A stretch of 64,000 nucleotides of DNA from Litoditis marina (GCA_964036275.1 OZ038436.1:18007904-18071903), one strand, 5' to 3'; positions 1 to 9,424 are shown, numbered from the stretch's first letter. The notes: generated by a model not told the origin, from the letters alone. Translations and numbers: made by a program.

Positions 1-69
1 CAAGTAGTATAGTGGTTAGTACTCCACGTTGTGGCCGTGGCGACACAGGTTCGATTCCTGTCTTGGGCA
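1..69 (+). tRNA. tRNA-His(GTG), cut by window start
   Basis: The first three bases of the acceptor stem lie outside the window; the rest is canonical. Confidence 0.93.
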
Positions 70-432
70 TTTCTTTTTGAAAATTCACCATTTTTGATCA
101 AATTTCACAGAGCGAGTGGAGGAACTAATTCATTTCACTCGCCAGATTTTTTTATTGTGAAAATATGAGATCCAGCCCATATAAATTACATTTAAAGTGT
201 ATTTACGTAACTTTGCAAAACCCAAAATCGTCAAAATAGCGGTGAACTGATAACAACATTTGCAACCACATTCTTAGTTGAGAACATTCACAAATGCTTT
301 CTATTTATTATTCTGTCGCATAGAAGTTAATGTTGACTTGCAATAGAACTTTCACAGTGTTGTAGCCCGCTGGTGGGCAGAGGAGAGTGCGGGGTCGTCT
401 CTGATATTTGTCAGCCATTCTATCGGCCCAAG

Positions 433-443
433 TAGTATAGTGG
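433..443 (+). promoter_or_regulatory. Pol III A box (reference unit)
   Basis: TAGTATAGTGG at tRNA bases 8-18 fits the A-box consensus TRGYNNARNNG bound by TFIIIC. It recurs in nearly every unit; A14 is changed to G in one subfamily. Confidence 0.9.
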
Positions 444-475
444 TTAGTACTCCACGTTGTGGCCGTGGCGACACA

Positions 476-486
476 GGTTCGATTCC
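476..486 (+). promoter_or_regulatory. Pol III B box (reference unit)
   Basis: GGTTCGATTCC in the T arm is a perfect match to the B-box consensus GGTTCGANNCC, the main TFIIIC contact. It is deleted in six copies and point-mutated in about fifteen others. Confidence 0.92.
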
Positions 487-501
487 TGTCTTGGGCATTT
501 C

Positions 502-506
502 TTTTT
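502..506 (+). terminator. Pol III terminator (reference unit)
   Basis: A T5 run 5 nt after the tRNA 3' end. A second T5 run at 519-523 could act as backup; in many units of the 21-43 kb tract that second run is reduced to TCTTT. Confidence 0.85.
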
Positions 507-539
507 GAAAATTCACCATTTTTGATCAAATTTCACAGA

Positions 540-570
540 GCGAGTGGAGGAACTAATTCATTTCACTCGC
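540..570 (+). repeat. Spacer hairpin (reference unit)
   Basis: GCGAGTG pairs with CACTCGC across a 17-nt loop. The arm varies between units: GTGGAGG type (here), GAAAGGAGG type (pairing lost) and GTGAATG type (pairing extended). The retrotransposon target GCGAG is the left arm of this hairpin. Confidence 0.7.
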
Positions 571-853
571 CAGATTTTTCTATTGTGAGAATATGAAATC
601 CAGCCCATAGAAATTACATTTAAAGTGTATTTACGTAACTTTGCAAAATCCAAAATCGTCAAAGTAGCGGTGAACTGATAACAACATTTGCAACCACATT
701 CTTAGTTGAGAACATTCACAAATGCTTTCTATTTATTATTCCGTCGCATATAAGTTAATGTTGACTTGCAATAGAACTTTCACAGTGTTGTAGCCCGCTG
801 GTGGGCAGAGGAGAGTGCGGGGTCGTCTCTGATATTTGTCAGCTATTTTATCG

Positions 854-925
854 GCCCAAGTAGTATAGTGGTTAGTACTCCACGTTGTGGCCGTGGCGAC
901 ACAGGTTCGATTCCTGTCTTGGGCA
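854..925 (+). tRNA. tRNA-His(GTG)
   Basis: Canonical copy; T5 follows. Confidence 0.95.
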
Positions 926-1281
926 TTTCTTTTTGAAAATTCACCATTTTTGATCAAGTTTCACAGAGCGAGTGGAGGAACTAATTCATTTCACTCGCCA
1001 GATTTTTTTATTGTGAAAATATGAGATCCAGCCCATAGAAATTACATTTAAAGTGTATTTACGTAACTTTGCAAAATCCAAAATCGTCAAAGTAGCGGTG
1101 AACTGATAACAACATTTGCAACCACATTCTTAGTTGAGAACATTCACAAATGCTTTCTATTTATTATTCTGTCGCATAGAAGTTAATGTTGACTTGCAAT
1201 AGAACTTTCACAGTGTTGTAGCCCGCTGGTGGGCAGAGGAGAGTGCGGGGTCGTCTCTGATATTTGTCAGCCATTCTATCG

Positions 1282-1353
1282 GCCCAAGTAGTATAGTGGT
1301 TAGTACTCCACGTTGTGGCCGTGGCGACACAGGTTCGATTCATGTCTTGGGCA
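1282..1353 (+). tRNA. tRNA-His(GTG), C62A variant
   Basis: C62A breaks the G52:C62 T-stem pair and the next-to-last base of the B box. Confidence 0.88.
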
Positions 1354-1709
1354 TTTCTTTTTGAAAATTCACCATTTTTGATCAAATTTCACAGAGCCAG
1401 TGGAGGAACTAATTCATTTCACTCGTCAGATTTTTTTATTGTGAAAATATGAGATCCAGCCCATATAAATTACATTTAAAGTGTATTTACGTAACTTTGC
1501 AAAATCCAAAATCGTCAAAGTAGCGGTGAACTGATAACAATATTTGCAACCACATTCTTAGTTGAGAACATTCACAAATGCTTTCTATTTATTATTCTGT
1601 CGCATATAAGTTAATGTTGACTTGCAATAGAACTTTCACAGTGTTGTAGCCCGCAGGAGGGCAGAGGAGAGTGCGGGGTCGTCTCTGATATTTGTCAGCC
1701 ATTCTATCG

Positions 1710-1781
1710 GCCCAAGTAGTATAGTGGTTAGTACTCCACGTTGTGGCCGTGGCGACACAGGTTCGATTCCTGTCTTGGGCA
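1710..1781 (+). tRNA. tRNA-His(GTG)
   Basis: Canonical copy; T5 follows. Confidence 0.95.
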
Positions 1782-2137
1782 TTTCTTTTTGAAACTTCAC
1801 CATTTTTGATCAAATTTCACAGAGCGAGTGGAGGAACTAATTCATTTCACTCGCCAGATTTTTTTATTGTGAAAATATGAGATCCAGCCCATATAAATTA
1901 CATTTAAAGTGTATTTACGTAACTTTGCAAAACCCAAAATCGTCAAAATAGCGGTGAACTGATAACAACATTTGCAACCACATTCTTAGTTGAGAACATT
2001 CACAAATGCTTTCTATTTATTATTCTGTCGCATAGAAGTTAATGTTGACTTGCAATAGAACTTTCACAGTGTTGTAGCCCGCTGGTGGGCAGAGGAGAGT
2101 GCGGGGTCGTCTCTGATATTTGTCAGCCATTCTATCG

Positions 2138-2209
2138 GCCCAAGTAGTATAGTGGTTAGTACTCCACGTTGTGGCCGTGGCGACACAGGTTCGATTCCTG
2201 TCTTGGGCA
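2138..2209 (+). tRNA. tRNA-His(GTG), weak terminator
   Basis: Canonical gene, but the adjacent T5 is broken to TCTCTTTG; only the second T5 run remains intact. Confidence 0.94.
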
Positions 2210-2565
2210 TTTCTCTTTGAAAATTCACCATTTTTGATCAAATTTCACAGAGCGAGTGGAGGAACTAATTCATTTCACTCGCCAGATTTTTCTATTGTGA
2301 GAATATGAAATCCAGCCCATAGAAATTACATTTAAAGTGTATTTACGTAACGTTGCAAAATCCAAAATCGTCAAAGTAGCGGTGAACTGATAACAACATT
2401 TGCAACCACATTCTTAGTTGAGAACATTCACAAATGCTTTCTATTTATTATTCTGTCGCATATAAGTTAATGTTGACTTGCAATAGAACTTTCACAGTGT
2501 TGTAGCCCGCTGGTGGGCAGAGGAGAGTGCGGGGTCGTCTCTGATATTTGTCAGCCATTCTATCG

Positions 2566-2637
2566 GCCCAAGTAGTATAGTGGTTAGTACTCCACGTTGT
2601 GGCCGTGGCGACACAGGTTCGATTCCTGTTTTGGGCA
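2566..2637 (+). tRNA. tRNA-His(GTG), C66T
   Basis: C66T turns the last acceptor pair into G7-U66 wobble; otherwise canonical. Confidence 0.93.
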
Positions 2638-2993
2638 TTTCTTTTTGAAAATTCACCATTTTTGATCAAATTTCACAGAGCGAGTGGAGGAACTAATTCA
2701 TTTCACTCGCCAGGTTTTTTTATTGTGAAAATATGAGATCCAGCCCATATAAATTACATTTAAAGTGTATTTACGTAACTTTGCAAAACCCAAAATCGTC
2801 AAAATAGCGGTGAACTGATAACAACATTTGCAACCACATTCTTAGTTGAGAACATTCACAAATGCTTTCTATTTATTATTCTGTCGCATAGAAGTTAATG
2901 TTGACTTGCAATAGAACTTTCACAGTGTTGTAGCCCGCTGGTGGGCAGAGGAGAGTGCGGGGTCGTCTCTGATATTTGTCAGCCATTCTATCG

Positions 2994-3065
2994 GCCCAAG
3001 TAGTATAGTGGTTAGTACTCCACGTTGTGGCCGTGGCGACACAGGTTCGATTCCTGTCTTGGGCA
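2994..3065 (+). tRNA. tRNA-His(GTG)
   Basis: Canonical copy; T5 follows. Confidence 0.95.
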
Positions 3066-3421
3066 TTTCTTTTTGAAAATTCACCATTTTTGATCAAATT
3101 TCACAGAGCGAGTGGAGGAACTAATTCATTTTACTCGCCAGATTTTTTTATTGTGAGAATATGAAATCCAGCCCATAGAAATTACATTTAAAGTGTATTT
3201 ACGTAACTTTGCAAAATCCAAAATCGTCAAAGTAGCGGTGAACTGATAACAAAATTTGCAACCACATTCTTAGTTGAGAACATTCACAAATGCTTTCTAT
3301 TTATTATTATGTCGCATAGAAGTTAATGTTGACTTGCAATAGAACTTTCACAGTGTTGTAGCCCGCTGGTGGGCAGAGGAGAGTGCGGGGTCGTCTCTGA
3401 TATTTGTCAGCCATTCTATCG

Positions 3422-3493
3422 GCCCAAGTAGTATGGTGGTTAGTACTCCACGTTGTGGCCGTGGCGACACAGGTTCGATTCCTGTCTTGGGCA
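3422..3493 (+). tRNA. tRNA-His(GTG), A14G variant
   Basis: A14G changes the near-universal A14 of the D loop and the A box. Confidence 0.88.
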
Positions 3494-3849
3494 TTTCTTT
3501 TTGAAAATTCACCATTTTTGATCAAATTTCACAGAGCGAGTGGAGGAACTAATTCATTTTACTCGCCAGATTTTTTTATTGTGAAAATATGAAATCCAGC
3601 CCATAGAAATTACATTTAAAGTGTATTTACGTAACTTTGCAAAATCCAAAATCGTCAAAGTAGCGGTGAACTGATAACAACATTTGTAACCACATTCTTA
3701 GTTGAGAACATTCACAAATGCTTTCTATTTATTATTCTGTCGCATAGAAGTTAATGTTGACTTGCAATAAAACTTTCACAGTGTTGTAGCCCGCTGGTGG
3801 GCAGAGGAGAGTGCGGGGTCGTCTCTGATATTTGTCAGCCATTCCATCG

Positions 3850-3921
3850 GCCCAAGTAGTATAGTGGTTAGTACTCCACGTTGTGGCCGTGGCGACACAG
3901 GTTCGATTCCTGTCTTGGGCA
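3850..3921 (+). tRNA. tRNA-His(GTG)
   Basis: Canonical; last unit before retrotransposon copy 1. Confidence 0.95.
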
Positions 3922-3963
3922 TTTCTTTTTGAAAATTCACCATTTTTGATCAAATTTCACAGA

Positions 3964-3968
3964 GCGAG
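3964..3968. other. Target site duplication, RTE copy 1, 3' side
   Basis: GCGAG here and at 5903-5907; an uninterrupted unit has it once, so it is the duplicated target. Confidence 0.75.
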
Positions 3969-3983
3969 TTTCAAGTTTCAAGT

Positions 3984-3989
3984 TTTATT
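3984..3989 (-). promoter_or_regulatory. AATAAA polyadenylation signal of RTE copy 1
   Basis: AATAAA on the minus strand, 15 bases before the element end and just upstream of the CTTGAAA tail repeats. Confidence 0.55.
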
Positions 3990-3996
3990 CGTCACA

Positions 3997-4221
3997 TCAC
4001 AATGTTACACAGTGGTGGTCCTTGACCGATCTCCAAATCTGCTTATCTCTGCATGCTCTGAGGTATTCGTGACCACGAATACGCGGCGGGCGGCAACGAC
4101 CTCTTTGTGCTTCTCGGTTGTGGCTTCGGGTGGCTTCAACCAGGTCATCATGCCAGCGGACTGCTGGACGGCCAGGAGATCTCTTTCTGTTGTACGGACA
4201 CCATTCCGTAGCAATCAACGA
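3997..4221 (-). pseudogene. C-terminal part of RTE ORF after in-frame stop
   Basis: Reads in the same frame as the reverse transcriptase ORF ending at 4222, separated from it by one TGA. It encodes about 74 residues including PYNRKRSPGRPAVRWHDDL, typical of the C-terminus of RTE polyproteins (GRP..RW.DDL). The stop sits just before S-L-I-A-T-E-W, where related elements commonly have a tryptophan, so a TGG to TGA change is likely. This is a disabled tail, not a separate gene. Confidence 0.75.
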
Positions 4222-5808
4222 TCAACGACATTTTGACATATGGGCAATTCTGTAAGCAAAGTTTAATTTAAGTTTTGCAGCTTCAATAATAACATCCTTC
4301 AACCGAGTGATTCCGCGCAAAACGGCATTCGGGAGGTGATCTTGTCTCCGACGGTTCAACATCCCTCTTTCCATCTTACGCTGGACAATTCGGAGTCGCT
4401 CAATCTCTGCTTTGGAAAGGGCCCAGGACTCGCAACCGTACAAGAAACGGGGTAGAATGGCCGAGTGAAAGATTTTCCGTTTGTAGCTCATAGGAAACGA
4501 GGGCTTTTTCAGTATGTTTCTGTATTGGTTGAAAGCGGCCCAAGCTGAACTGATTCTTCTTCCGAGCTCTTTCGTCAAAGCTCCATTGTTCGCGATGCTC
4601 ACTCCCAGATATTTGATGATAGCCTTCGGTTTCAGCTCATACCCGCGGTATTTCATTGGAGTTGTGTCGTTCACATTAGTCATGTATTCGGACTTTTTTG
4701 GGTTCATCGTGAGTCCAACTGATTGACATGCGAGCTCAAACACCCTCAGCATTTGACGGAGATCGCGTTTGTTCGAGGCGAAAAGAATACCATCGTCAGC
4801 GAACAACAGATGAGTGAGACGTCTTCCATCAATTCTCAATCCCAAATGGTCCAGCTTGTCCCAGTCAACTTTTTTCAGGGCAGAGTCCAACACAATGGTA
4901 AACAGCCGCGGTGAGATCACATATCCTTGTCGAACTCCTTGTTTTACCTCTATAGGAACTTTGCAACCATTAACAGCAATCGAGGAACTGGAAACCTCGT
5001 ATGTAGCCTTCAGTAGAGCGATAAGGTTGGGATAAATTCCAATTTCACCGAGTGATGACCAAATTGAGTTGTGATGTATACTATCGAATGCTTTGGCCAG
5101 ATCCACGAAGCAGAAAAATGTTGGCAAGCGAAACTCTCTGCACTTCTCCATGACTTGCCGAACAATATGAAGATTGTCAGAAGTTCCATAGTTCTTTCGG
5201 AACCCACATTGCTCTTCAGAGATGTTTTCTTCCATGTAGAGCTCCATTCGATTCAGTAGACAACGCGACAGCACTTTGTACAGGGTATTGAGCAAAGTTA
5301 TGGGCCGATAGTTCCCAATGTCAGTCACATCTCCTTTCTTGAACAATAAAATCGTTCTTGACTCCAGTAACTCTGGTGGAAACACCCCATCTGCAAGTAT
5401 AAAGTTGAACATTCGAGTGAGATCCGAGACGATAACTGGGCTGCCCCATCTCACAGCTTCTGGCGCGATACGGTCCGTTCCTGGCGAAGTTCCAACGGTT
5501 GTTTTTTGGATAGCTAGTTGAACTTCAGATTCAAGAAAAGGAGGGACTTGTTCAATTGTGGACGGTATTATTGCTGGTTGAGAACTGCGATTTTTGTAGA
5601 GGCGGTTGTAGAAAGTTCTTATGATTCTTGCCAAGCCGAGTTCATCATTTGTTAGAATCCCGTTATTGTCTCGGAGGTGAACAATTCTGTTGTTGGCGGG
5701 TTTCCCTTCGTTCATTACTTTGTTGAGACTGTATCCTTGATCTAGCGCCCTTCTTAGTCGAGATTCACGTCGTTTCCGAACATCTTCTTTCCTACTGATT
5801 CTGGCCAT
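4222..5808 (-). CDS. RTE-type reverse transcriptase (copy 1)
   Basis: A 528-residue open frame from the ATG at 5808. The reverse transcriptase would copy element RNA at a nicked genomic target. Visible motifs: LLFKKGD..IGNYRPITLL (about 154-173), CGFRKNYGTSDN (201-212), FVDLAKAFD with catalytic D236 (234-242), GVRQG (291-295), LLFADDG with catalytic DD338-339 (334-340), KYLGVSI (399-405) and the thumb-like LPRFLYGCESWAL (452-464). Copy 1 has Y at residue 296 where copies 2-4 keep the family's RQGD aspartate, plus Y/A changes near 259 and 264. The frame is open upstream of the ATG almost to the truncated 5' end, so this ATG is probably internal to the original protein. No endonuclease domain. 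Probably inactive. Confidence 0.88.
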   Translation of the reverse strand: MARISRKEDVRKRRESRLRRALDQGYSLNKVMNEGKPANNRIVHLRDNNGILTNDELGLARIIRTFYNRLYKNRSSQPAIIPSTIEQVPPFLESEVQLAIQKTTVGTSPGTDRIAPEAVRWGSPVIVSDLTRMFNFILADGVFPPELLESRTILLFKKGDVTDIGNYRPITLLNTLYKVLSRCLLNRMELYMEENISEEQCGFRKNYGTSDNLHIVRQVMEKCREFRLPTFFCFVDLAKAFDSIHHNSIWSSLGEIGIYPNLIALLKATYEVSSSSIAVNGCKVPIEVKQGVRQGYVISPRLFTIVLDSALKKVDWDKLDHLGLRIDGRRLTHLLFADDGILFASNKRDLRQMLRVFELACQSVGLTMNPKKSEYMTNVNDTTPMKYRGYELKPKAIIKYLGVSIANNGALTKELGRRISSAWAAFNQYRNILKKPSFPMSYKRKIFHSAILPRFLYGCESWALSKAEIERLRIVQRKMERGMLNRRRQDHLPNAVLRGITRLKDVIIEAAKLKLNFAYRIAHMSKCR

Positions 5809-6216
5809 TTTGCTCAGAAGTGTGAACTGTAGGCGACCGATTGGAGAAATGTCCGTTTGAAACGTTTGGCGGCGAACGAGGAGGTCAGTTCAGAACGAGG
5901 AGGCGAGTGGAGGAACTAATTCATTTCACTCGCCAGATTTTTTTATTGTGAAAATATGAGATCCAGCCCATATAAATTACATTTAAAGTGTATTTACGTA
6001 ACTTTGCAAAATCCAAAATCGTCAAAGTAGCGGTGAACTGATAACAACATTTGCAACCACATTCTTAGTTGAGAACATTCACAAATGCTTTCTATTTATT
6101 ATTATGTCGCATAGAAGTTAATGTTGATATGCAATAGAACTTTCACAGTGTTGTAGCCCGCTGGTGGGCAGAGGAGAGTGCGGGGTCGTCTCTGATATTT
6201 GTCAGCCATTCTATCG

Positions 6217-6276
6217 GCCCAAGTAGTATAGTGGTTAGTACTCCACGTTGTGGCCGTGGCGACACTGTCTTGGGCA
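6217..6276 (+). pseudogene. tRNA-His pseudogene, B box deleted
   Basis: A 12-nt deletion removes bases 51-62 (the T loop, part of both T-stem arms and the whole B box), leaving GACACTGTCTTGGGCA. It should be neither transcribed well nor folded. Confidence 0.9.
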
Positions 6277-6632
6277 TTTCTTTTTGAAAATTCACCATTT
6301 TTGATCAAATTTCACAGAGCGAGTGGAGGAACTAATTCATTTTACTCGCCAGATTTTTTTATTGTGAGAATATGAAATCCAGCCCATAGAAATTACATTT
6401 GAAGTGTATTTACGTAACTTTGCAAAATCCAAAATCGTCAAAGTAGCGGTGAACTGATAACAACATTTGCAACCACTTTCTTAGTCTAGAACATTCACAA
6501 ATGCTTTCTATTTATTATTCTGTCGCATAGAAGTTAATGTTGACTTGCAATAGAACTTTCACAGTGTTGTAGCCCGCTGGTGGGCAGAGGAGAATGCGGG
6601 GTCGTCTCTGATATTTGTCAGCCATTCTATCG

Positions 6633-6704
6633 GCCCAAGTAGTATAGTGGTTAGTACTCCACGTTGTGGCCGTGGCGACACAGGTTCGATTCCTGTCTTG
6701 GGCA
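6633..6704 (+). tRNA. tRNA-His(GTG)
   Basis: Canonical copy; T5 follows. Confidence 0.95.
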
Positions 6705-7061
6705 TTTCTTTTTGAAAATTCACCATTTTTGATCAAATTTCACAGAGCGAGTGGAGGAACTAATCCATTTCACTCGCCAGATTTTTTTATTGTGAAAATA
6801 TGACATCCAGCCCAATATATATTACATTTAAAGTGTATTTACGTAACTTTGCAAAATCCAAAATCGTCAAAGTAGCGGTGAACTGATAACAAAATTTGCA
6901 ACCACATTCTTAGTTGAGAACATTCACAAATGCTTTCTATTTATTATTCTGTCGCATAGAAGTTAATGTTGACTTGCAATAGAACTTTCACAGTGTTGTA
7001 GCCCGCTGGTGGGCAGAGGAGAGTGCGGGGTCGTCTCTGATATTTGTCAGCCATTCTATCG

Positions 7062-7133
7062 GCCCAAGTAGTATGGTGGTTAGTACTCCACGTTGTGGCC
7101 GTGGCGACACAGGTTCGATTCCTGTCTTGGGCA
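7062..7133 (+). tRNA. tRNA-His(GTG), A14G variant
   Basis: A14G in the A box; adjacent terminator reduced to T4 (CGTTTTG). Confidence 0.87.
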
Positions 7134-7489
7134 TTTCGTTTTGAAAATTCACCATTTTTGATCAAATTTCACAGAGCGAGTGGAGGAACTAATTCATTTC
7201 ACTCGCCAGATTTTTTTATTGTGAAAATATGAAATCCAGCCCATAGAAATTACATTTAAAGTGTATTTACGTAACTTTGCAAAATCCAAAATCGTCAAAG
7301 TAGCGGTGAACTGATAACAACATTTGCAACCACATTCTTAGTTGAGAACATTCACAAATGCTTTCTATTTATTATTCTGTCGCATAGAAGTTAATGTTGA
7401 CTTGCAATAGAACTTTCACAGTGTTGTAGCCCGCTGGTGGGCAGAGGAGAATGCGGGGTCGTCTCTGATATTTGTCAGCCATTCTATCG

Positions 7490-7561
7490 GCCCAAGTAGT
7501 ATAGTGGTTAGTACTCCACGTTGTGGCCGTGGCGACACAGGTTCGATTCCTGTCTTGGGCA
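7490..7561 (+). tRNA. tRNA-His(GTG)
   Basis: Canonical copy; T5 follows. Confidence 0.95.
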
Positions 7562-7917
7562 TTTCTTTTTGAAAATTCACCATTTTTGATCAAATTTCAC
7601 AGAGCGAGTGGAGGAACTAATCCATTTCACTCGCCAGATTTTTTTATTGTGAAAATATGACATCCAGCCCATATAAATTACATTTAAAGTGTATTTACGT
7701 AACTTTGCAAAATCCAAAATCGTCAAAGTAGCGGTGAACTGATAACAAAATTTGCAACCACATTCTTAGTTGAGAACATTCACAAATGCTTTCTATTTAT
7801 TATTCTGTCGCATAGAAGTTAATGTTGACTTGCAATAGAACTTTCACAGTGTTGTAGCCCGCTGGTGGGCAGAGGAGAGTGCGGGGTCGTCTCTGATATT
7901 TGTCAGCCATTCTATCG

Positions 7918-7989
7918 GCCCAAGTAGTATGGTGGTTAGTACTCCACGTTGTGGCCGTGGCGACACAGGTTCGATTCCTGTCTTGGGCA
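7918..7989 (+). tRNA. tRNA-His(GTG), A14G variant
   Basis: Same A14G and T4 terminator as 7062-7133, 856 bp (two units) upstream. Confidence 0.87.
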
Positions 7990-8345
7990 TTTCGTTTTGA
8001 AAATTCACCATTTTTGATCAAATTTCACAGAGCGAGTGGAGGAACTAATTCATTTCACTCGCCAGATTTTTTTATTGTGAAAATATGAAATCCAGCCCAT
8101 AGAAATTACATTTAAAGTGTATTTACGTAACTTTGCAAAATCCAAAATCGTCAAAGTAGCGGTGAACTGATAACAACATTTGCAACCACATTCTTAGTTG
8201 AGAACATTCACAAATGCTTTCTATTTATTATTCTGTCGCATAGAAGTTAATGTTGACTTGCAATAGAACTTTCACAGTGTTGTAGCCCGCTGGTGGGCAG
8301 AGGAGAATGCGGGGTCGTCTCTGATATTTGTCAGCCATTCTATCG

Positions 8346-8417
8346 GCCCAAGTAGTATAGTGGTTAGTACTCCACGTTGTGGCCGTGGCGACACAGGTTC
8401 GATTCCTGTCTTGGGCA
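8346..8417 (+). tRNA. tRNA-His(GTG)
   Basis: Canonical; last unit before RTE copy 2. Confidence 0.95.
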
Positions 8418-8492
8418 TTTCTTTTTGAAAATTCACCATTTTTGATCAAATTTCACAGAGCGAGTTTCAAGTTTCAAGTTTTATTCGTCACA

Positions 8493-8717
8493 TCACAATG
8501 TTACACAGTGGTGGTCCTTGACCGATCCCCAAATCTGCTTATCTCTGCATGCTCTGAGGTATTCGTGACCACGAATACGCGGCGGGCGGCAACGACCTCT
8601 TTGGGCTTCTCGGTTGTGGCTTCGGGTGGCTTCAACCAGGTCATCATGCCAGCGGACTGCTGGACGGCCAGGAGATCTCTTTCTGTTGTACGGACACCAT
8701 TCCGTAGCAATCAACGA
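8493..8717 (-). pseudogene. C-terminal part of RTE ORF after in-frame stop (copy 2)
   Basis: Same in-frame TGA separation as in copy 1, with one H to P change in the tail. Confidence 0.72.
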
Positions 8718-9134
8718 TCAACGACATTTTGACATATGGGCAATTCTGTAAGCAAAGTTTAATTTAAGTTTTGCAGCTTCAATAATAACATCCTTCAACC
8801 GAGTGATTCCGCGCAAAACGGCATTCGGGAGGTGATCTTGTCTCCGACGGTTCAACATCCCTCTTTCCATCTTACGCTGGACAATTCGGAGTCGCTCAAT
8901 CTCTGCTTTGGAAAGGGCCCAGGACTCGCAACCGTACAAGAAACGGGGTAGAATGGCCGAGTGAAAGATTTTCCGTTTGTAGCTCATAGGAAACGAGAGC
9001 TTTTTCAGTATGTTTCTGTATTGGTTGAAAGCGGCCCAAGCTGAACTGATTCTTCTTCCGAGCTCTTTCGTCAAAGCTCCATTGTTCGCGATGCTCACTC
9101 CCAGATATTTGATGATAGCCTTCGGTTTCAGCTC
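8718..9134 (-). pseudogene. RTE reverse transcriptase, C-terminal fragment (copy 2)
   Basis: Encodes the segment from ELKPKAIIKYLGVSI to MSKCR, cut off from the catalytic part by the nested element. The open frame extends upstream into the nested element, which supplies an unrelated start. One P to L change relative to the other copies. Confidence 0.85.
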
Positions 9135-9214
9135 CTCTAGAATTTGGCGGCGACTCGCCGGCGACATGGAGGGGTCGGCAGAGTGTCGCCGGCGGGTCGC
9201 CTGCGATTATTTTT
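9135..9214 (+). repeat. Left terminal inverted repeat of MITE-like element
   Basis: 80-bp GC-rich arm, partner at 9425-9504. Confidence 0.85.
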
Positions 9215-9424
9215 AGGTCCTTCACATTGAACGTTCAATATAGTAATCAGAGACCGTAACTGGTAATTTTAGAGAGAATTAAAATGTTGTATATACTCAT
9301 CGTCGCCAGAAATGGACACGATGAGATTCACGGCTTCATTGTTCATGTATAAACATGTTACCCACTTAAAAACTACAAGTATACGTATCTGATTAACACA
9401 TATCTTATTCAGAATCAACGCCCC

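Larger units (their letters stand above)
426..497 (+). tRNA. tRNA-His(GTG), reference copy
   Basis: Carries histidine to CAC/CAT codons. The cloverleaf is complete: acceptor stem GCCCAAG/CTTGGGC (7 bp), D stem GTAT/GTAC, anticodon stem CCACG/CGTGG with loop TTGTGGC (anticodon GTG, U33 present), T stem ACAGG/CCTGT with loop TTCGATT, discriminator A73. No intron and no encoded CCA, as in eukaryotes. The base before G1 is G, the position where eukaryotic tRNA-His normally receives an added G-1. The internal promoter is present and a T5 run follows. All other copies below are described relative to this one. Confidence 0.97.
1..3968 (+). repeat. tRNA-His tandem array, block 1 (428-bp units)
   Basis: About nine and a quarter units of a 428-bp tandem repeat. 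Each unit is one 72-nt tRNA-His gene plus a spacer of about 356 bp. The spacer reads, in order: a T-run terminator, a second T5 run, a short hairpin (GCGAGTG...CACTCGC), an AT-rich stretch of about 200 bp, then a GC-rich segment of about 60 bp with GCCCGCTGGTGGGC just before the next tRNA. I see no second RNA gene and no ATG-started protein gene in the spacer. Neighbouring units differ by only a few substitutions. The block ends at the GCGAG where the first retrotransposon copy is inserted. Confidence 0.97.
3969..5902 (-). mobile_element. RTE-clade non-LTR retrotransposon copy 1, 5'-truncated
   Basis: A 1,934-bp insertion into the spacer hairpin of a tRNA unit, coding strand minus. It encodes a reverse transcriptase but lacks the upstream APE-type endonuclease expected of a full RTE element of over 3 kb, so it is 5'-truncated, as is usual for target-primed reverse transcription. 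The 3' end (3969-3990) reads, on the minus strand, AATAAA followed by two copies of CTTGAAA, fitting the short-repeat tails of RTE elements. The 5' end holds a direct repeat (GAACGAGGAGG at 5872-5882 and 5893-5903 on the plus strand). Three further copies in the window share both ends and the target duplication. Confidence 0.9.
5903..8464 (+). repeat. tRNA-His tandem array, block 2 (6 units)
   Basis: Same 428-bp unit as block 1, between RTE copies 1 and 2. A14G copies alternate with canonical copies in the second half, indicating duplication of a two-unit block. Confidence 0.96.

Noticed and set aside
1..428. 5S rRNA, U6 or spliced-leader RNA gene in the spacer
   Set aside because: I looked for a second RNA gene in the unit, as in mixed Pol III arrays, but found no recognisable 5S, U6 or spliced-leader sequence and no second A/B-box pair.
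308..529. A 73-codon open frame antisense to each tRNA (and 62-117-codon frames nearby), repeated in most units, with AATAAA after its stop
   Set aside because: It overlaps the tRNA on the opposite strand, has no ATG at its 5' end (it opens at TTG; the nearby ATG is in another frame), and is interrupted or shifted by small indels in several units. Its repetition only reflects the repeated DNA. The alternative frame gives the GIEPVSPRPQRG-type peptide often mis-annotated from antisense tRNA.
4514..5521. Plus-strand open frames within the RTE copies
   Set aside because: They are shadows of the minus-strand reverse transcriptase frame, with no recognisable domain.
3969..5902. LTR retrotransposon or retrovirus-like element
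   Set aside because: No long terminal repeats, protease, integrase or RNase H; motif order and tail match RTE non-LTR elements.
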